Part shown: positions 61,678 to 64,000 of the stretch, piece after piece | How positions within the stretch are numbered: position 1 is the stretch's first letter | Layout of the letters: every line of letters starts with the position of its first letter | NCBI RefSeq assembly: GCF_021369635.1 | Contig: NZ_JAJNBZ010000002.1 | Location: forward strand, 377,320-441,319 | Direction: 5' to 3' | DNA: 64,000 nucleotides | From: Paenibacillus profundus | GTDB lineage: Bacteria; Bacillota; Bacilli; Paenibacillales; Paenibacillaceae | Translations under genes and position numbers: made by a program | The notes under the pieces: generated by a model | What the model was told of the DNA's origin: nothing | The model's database searches: none | The model's input: only the letters and a program-made list of their open reading frames with translations

Positions 61678-62604
61678 ATGAAGAACGCAGATGCCGTACT
61701 TCAACTCAGAAATGTAACCAAGAAAATTGGGAAGCGCACGATTGTGGATCAGGTGTCCTTTGACGTTCCGGCAGGAGAAGTGTTTGGCTTTCTCGGGCCG
61801 AACGGGGCAGGGAAGACGACGACGATCCGCATGATAGTGGGCTTGATTGCAATGACCGCAGGGGAAATTTATGTGAAAGGCATTTCAGTGAACAAGCAAT
61901 TCGAGCGTGCGATGACCCATATCGGTGCGATTGTGGAAAACCCAGAGATGTATAAGTTTCTTACCGGTTATCAAAACTTAGTTTATTTTGCGCGACGGCA
62001 TACCGGCGTGACGACCGAACGAATTAATGAAGTCGTGAAGCTTGTCGGCCTGCAGAATCGGATTCACGAGAAAGTGAAGCGTTATTCGCTGGGCATGCGG
62101 CAGCGGCTCGGCGTTGCGCAGGCGCTGCTGCACAGACCCTCTGTCCTTATCCTGGACGAGCCGACGAATGGGCTTGATCCGGCGGGAATACGCGAGCTCC
62201 GCGACTATTTGCGCACCCTTGCGCGGCAGGAGGGGATAGCCGTCATCGTCTCGTCTCATTTGCTATCTGAAATGGAGCTGATGTGCGACCGGATCGCCAT
62301 TATCCAAGCTGGAAATCTGATAGATGTTCGCTCTATGAATGATCTGAAGAATAGGGTTGCCCATCGCATCATCGTTGAAGTCGAAGAGCCTGAGCCGACG
62401 AAAGAGGTTCTGACTGCAATGCTGCCTGATATCGCCATGGCTGTACAAGCCGGACAATTGGAGATTACGGCAGGCCGCGATCGGATTCCGGAATTAACGA
62501 GAGCGTTAGTGCAAGCGGAAATTGACGTATACGGCATTCGGACGGCGAATCAATCGCTGGAGGATCGATTCTTGGAGCTGACAAGGGGGGAGCAAATTGT
62601 CTAA
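61678..62604 (+). CDS. ABC transporter ATPase 2 (bacitracin-resistance BcrA type)
   Basis: A 308-residue ABC ATPase. Walker A GFLGPNGAGKTTTIR, signature RYSLGMRQRLGVAQ, Walker B VLILDEPTNGLDPAGIREL, and a C-terminal domain of about 90 residues typical of the BcrA/YhcH group of drug and peptide exporters. It has GGAGG before the ATG and overlaps the next gene by 8 bases. It is the second ATPase in the operon. Confidence 0.9.
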   Translation: MKNADAVLQLRNVTKKIGKRTIVDQVSFDVPAGEVFGFLGPNGAGKTTTIRMIVGLIAMTAGEIYVKGISVNKQFERAMTHIGAIVENPEMYKFLTGYQNLVYFARRHTGVTTERINEVVKLVGLQNRIHEKVKRYSLGMRQRLGVAQALLHRPSVLILDEPTNGLDPAGIRELRDYLRTLARQEGIAVIVSSHLLSEMELMCDRIAIIQAGNLIDVRSMNDLKNRVAHRIIVEVEEPEPTKEVLTAMLPDIAMAVQAGQLEITAGRDRIPELTRALVQAEIDVYGIRTANQSLEDRFLELTRGEQIV

Positions 62605-63556
62605 TTTCTACAGACTCATTCAGAACGAGAATATGAAAATAGTTCGTCGTCCCCGTACATGGGCCATGGTGGGTGTTCTAATTTTTGCTCTCCTGTTACT
62701 GACAGCGATTTTGAAAATTGATCAAAATCCCAATATTCAAAACAACAATTGGAAGCAGCATCTTACAGAGACGAATCAACGGCTGCAGCAGCAGATAGAT
62801 GAGAATAGCGCTGATGCAAGCCCGGACATGAAGCTCAAACTGGAAGGCGAGATTAACAAAAATCTATACTATATGGAACACAATGTGAACCCATACGAAG
62901 TGACGATATGGAGTGTAGTGAATGGTTCATCCAGTTTGATGGTTCTAATCACGCTCTTAACCGTTATTGTGGCGGCAGATATGCTCGCAGCCGAGTATTC
63001 ATGGGGGACGATCAAGCTGTTGCTTGTCGGCCCGGCTTCCCGCACTAAAATACTGCTCAGCAAATACATATCTACACTCCTATTCACGCTATTTTTGCTC
63101 GTGCTGAACTTCGTAGTATCTTTTGCGCTGGGGGGGATTCTTGAAGGATTTGGAGAGATCTCTCGACCCGCCCTTACGATTGGCGCTGGCGGAGCGGTGG
63201 AGGAAGGCTCGATGCTAGTTGCTATTCTTCAAAATTATGGATTCAAAACGATAGAGCTGATTATGTATGTGACGATGTCGTTTATGATTTCCGCCACTTT
63301 CCGCAGCTCTTCCATGGCGATAGCCTTCTCGTTGCTGTTTATGCTCATCGGCAATACGCTCGTCAATATTTTAAGCAAATTCGAGTGGGTAAAATATTTG
63401 TTGTTCGCTAACGTCAATCTAAGCCAATATGCGAACGGCACACCGGTTCGCCCGGACATGACGATGCTCTTCTCAGTCTGCGTTTTGCTGGTCTACTTTG
63501 TCGTATTTCATCTTATTTCTTGGGTCGTATTTACGAAAAGGGATGTTGCAGGGTAA
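62597..63556 (+). CDS. ABC-2-type permease 2
   Basis: A 319-residue membrane protein with a TTG start. The first helix (WAMVGVLIFALLLLTAIL, about 22-40) is followed by an extracytoplasmic loop of about 75 residues with a coiled-coil-like stretch (LTETNQRLQQQIDENSADAS). Five more helices then follow, with the ABC-2 features LAAEYSWGTIKLLLVGPASR and ILLSKYISTLLFTLFLLVLN. It pairs with ATPase 2, similar to YhcI. Confidence 0.87.
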   Translation: MSNFYRLIQNENMKIVRRPRTWAMVGVLIFALLLLTAILKIDQNPNIQNNNWKQHLTETNQRLQQQIDENSADASPDMKLKLEGEINKNLYYMEHNVNPYEVTIWSVVNGSSSLMVLITLLTVIVAADMLAAEYSWGTIKLLLVGPASRTKILLSKYISTLLFTLFLLVLNFVVSFALGGILEGFGEISRPALTIGAGGAVEEGSMLVAILQNYGFKTIELIMYVTMSFMISATFRSSSMAIAFSLLFMLIGNTLVNILSKFEWVKYLLFANVNLSQYANGTPVRPDMTMLFSVCVLLVYFVVFHLISWVVFTKRDVAG

Positions 63557-63642
63557 GTAAGTGATTGGAGCGTTGTAAAATATAGCTTAAGATTTTATAA
63601 ATAGAGAAGCAAGTTGAGATAGGTCGGCGGGAGTGGTCATTG

Positions 63643-63894
63643 GTGGAAGCAGACATGGCATTCCTCTATATTATAATTACCCTTATCGTGTGCTGGATTT
63701 CGGTGAACTGGCTGCACCGGAAGTGCACGAAGGGGCGGCTTGCACTAACGATTGCGCTGCTATGTTTGTTGGTGGCGCTAATTGCCATGCAGGCTCCGTT
63801 GGAATACGTGATGATGAAGATTCAGGGCAGCGTGGACCTAATCAAGGCGTTCTATCTACTGGATAGTCTGCTGGGGCAGGCCTCGATGGGATAG
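63643..63894 (+). CDS. Small membrane protein at the operon end
   Basis: An 83-residue protein with two hydrophobic helices (FLYIIITLIVCWISVNW and LALTIALLCLLVALIA). It has GGGAG eight bases before a GTG at 63643; the TTG at 63640 is an alternative start. It may be part of the ABC operon (86 bases behind). Function unknown. Confidence 0.55.
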   Translation: MEADMAFLYIIITLIVCWISVNWLHRKCTKGRLALTIALLCLLVALIAMQAPLEYVMMKIQGSVDLIKAFYLLDSLLGQASMG

Positions 63895-63904
63895 AACAGA
63901 CAAG

Positions 63905-63945
63905 AGCGGGCGGGAGCTGAAGGATACCAGCTCCCGCCCGCTTTG
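63905..63945. terminator. Strong rho-independent terminator
   Basis: Perfect 15-bp stem AGCGGGCGGGAGCTG / CAGCTCCCGCCCGCT with an 8-base loop, followed by TTTGG; on the other strand it is followed by CTTGTCTG. Confidence 0.85.
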
Positions 63946-63949
63946 GCGT

Positions 63950-64000
63950 TTAGCCTAATACGCGGCGGAGCACACGCTCGGTGCGTGCGGCGATGTCGCG
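63950..64000 (-). CDS. 3' end of a gene running off the right edge
   Basis: On the minus strand the last 16 codons read RDIAARTERVLRRVLG and end with TAA just before the terminator. The frame is open to the window end. Too little is present to name it. Confidence 0.45.
   Translation of the reverse strand, partial: RDIAARTERVLRRVLG

Overview
The window looks like a chromosomal segment of a Gram-positive, endospore-forming Bacillales bacterium, most likely Paenibacillus or a close relative. It carries a GerA-family germinant receptor gene, CotF-type spore coat genes, ecsAB, bdbDC, a bacilliredoxin, the ywqBA pair, cadCA, strong Shine-Dalgarno sequences with frequent TTG/GTG starts, rho-independent hairpins, and a multi-hairpin repeat that I associate with Paenibacillus genomes. 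No tRNA, rRNA, CRISPR array, transposase or integrase was seen. The base composition is moderate and there is no clear foreign island. Most coding DNA is ordinary core and accessory genome; the unusual material is mainly in the intergenic repeats.

Layout. 1-2400: a repeat at the left edge, then a collapsed gerA operon (gerA joined directly to a frameshifted 3' remnant of a gerC-type gene). 2450-4450: a dCache chemoreceptor on the minus strand. 4800-8220: a secreted bacterial Ig-like protein with a 3' frameshift, a full-length multi-hairpin repeat, and a 5'-truncated, frameshifted DUF4179-like gene just behind that repeat. 8430-16020: five DNA-metabolism genes in one orientation (SWIM protein, SNF2 helicase, divergent SRAP protein, RecB-like nuclease, 3-methyladenine DNA glycosylase). 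16130-16430: copy 1 of an interspersed ~300-bp structured element. 16500-19390: a cadC-cadA metal-efflux operon with a recognisable promoter and operator. 19400-25050: acetyltransferase, lipoprotein, methyltransferase, bdbDC disulfide pair and a ligand-domain-less chemoreceptor. 25200-29770: a three-gene glycan locus (GH35, alkaline-phosphatase-fold enzyme, DUF4091). 29780-30085: copy 2 of the structured element. 30120-37330: hydrolases, orphan cbiA, asparagine synthetase, a cohesin-domain exported protein, spore coat proteins and a WGxxGxxG protein. 37500-45750: two drug-type MFS exporters, a TetR regulator with four matching operator sites, and a complete ECF transporter (T, S and fused double ATPase), ending in a MarR regulator. 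45900-54330: quinone oxidoreductase, ecsAB, a flavoprotein, an orphan sporulation-type histidine kinase, membrane and small proteins, a bacilliredoxin. 54400-56640: nadE, then a 25-unit array of a 10-bp degenerate repeat and a 121-bp direct duplication. 56800-63900: an NhaC antiporter, an alpha/beta hydrolase, and a GntR-controlled operon with two ABC exporters. The right edge holds the 3' end of a minus-strand gene.

The most interesting material is (a) the interspersed element at 16136-16429 and 29783-30084, whose paired arms show a compensatory base change and whose 28-nt core recurs at four more sites; (b) the perfectly phased 10-bp array at 55461-55710; (c) the TetR/MFS/ECF locus with repeated TTGAC-N6-GTCAA operators and a fused ATPase whose two ATP sites appear to be one canonical and one degenerate; (d) a SRAP protein that has lost most of the signature residues of its family; and (e) the uncharacterised GH35/phosphatase/DUF4091 locus. 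All calls are from reading the sequence; no database search was run.
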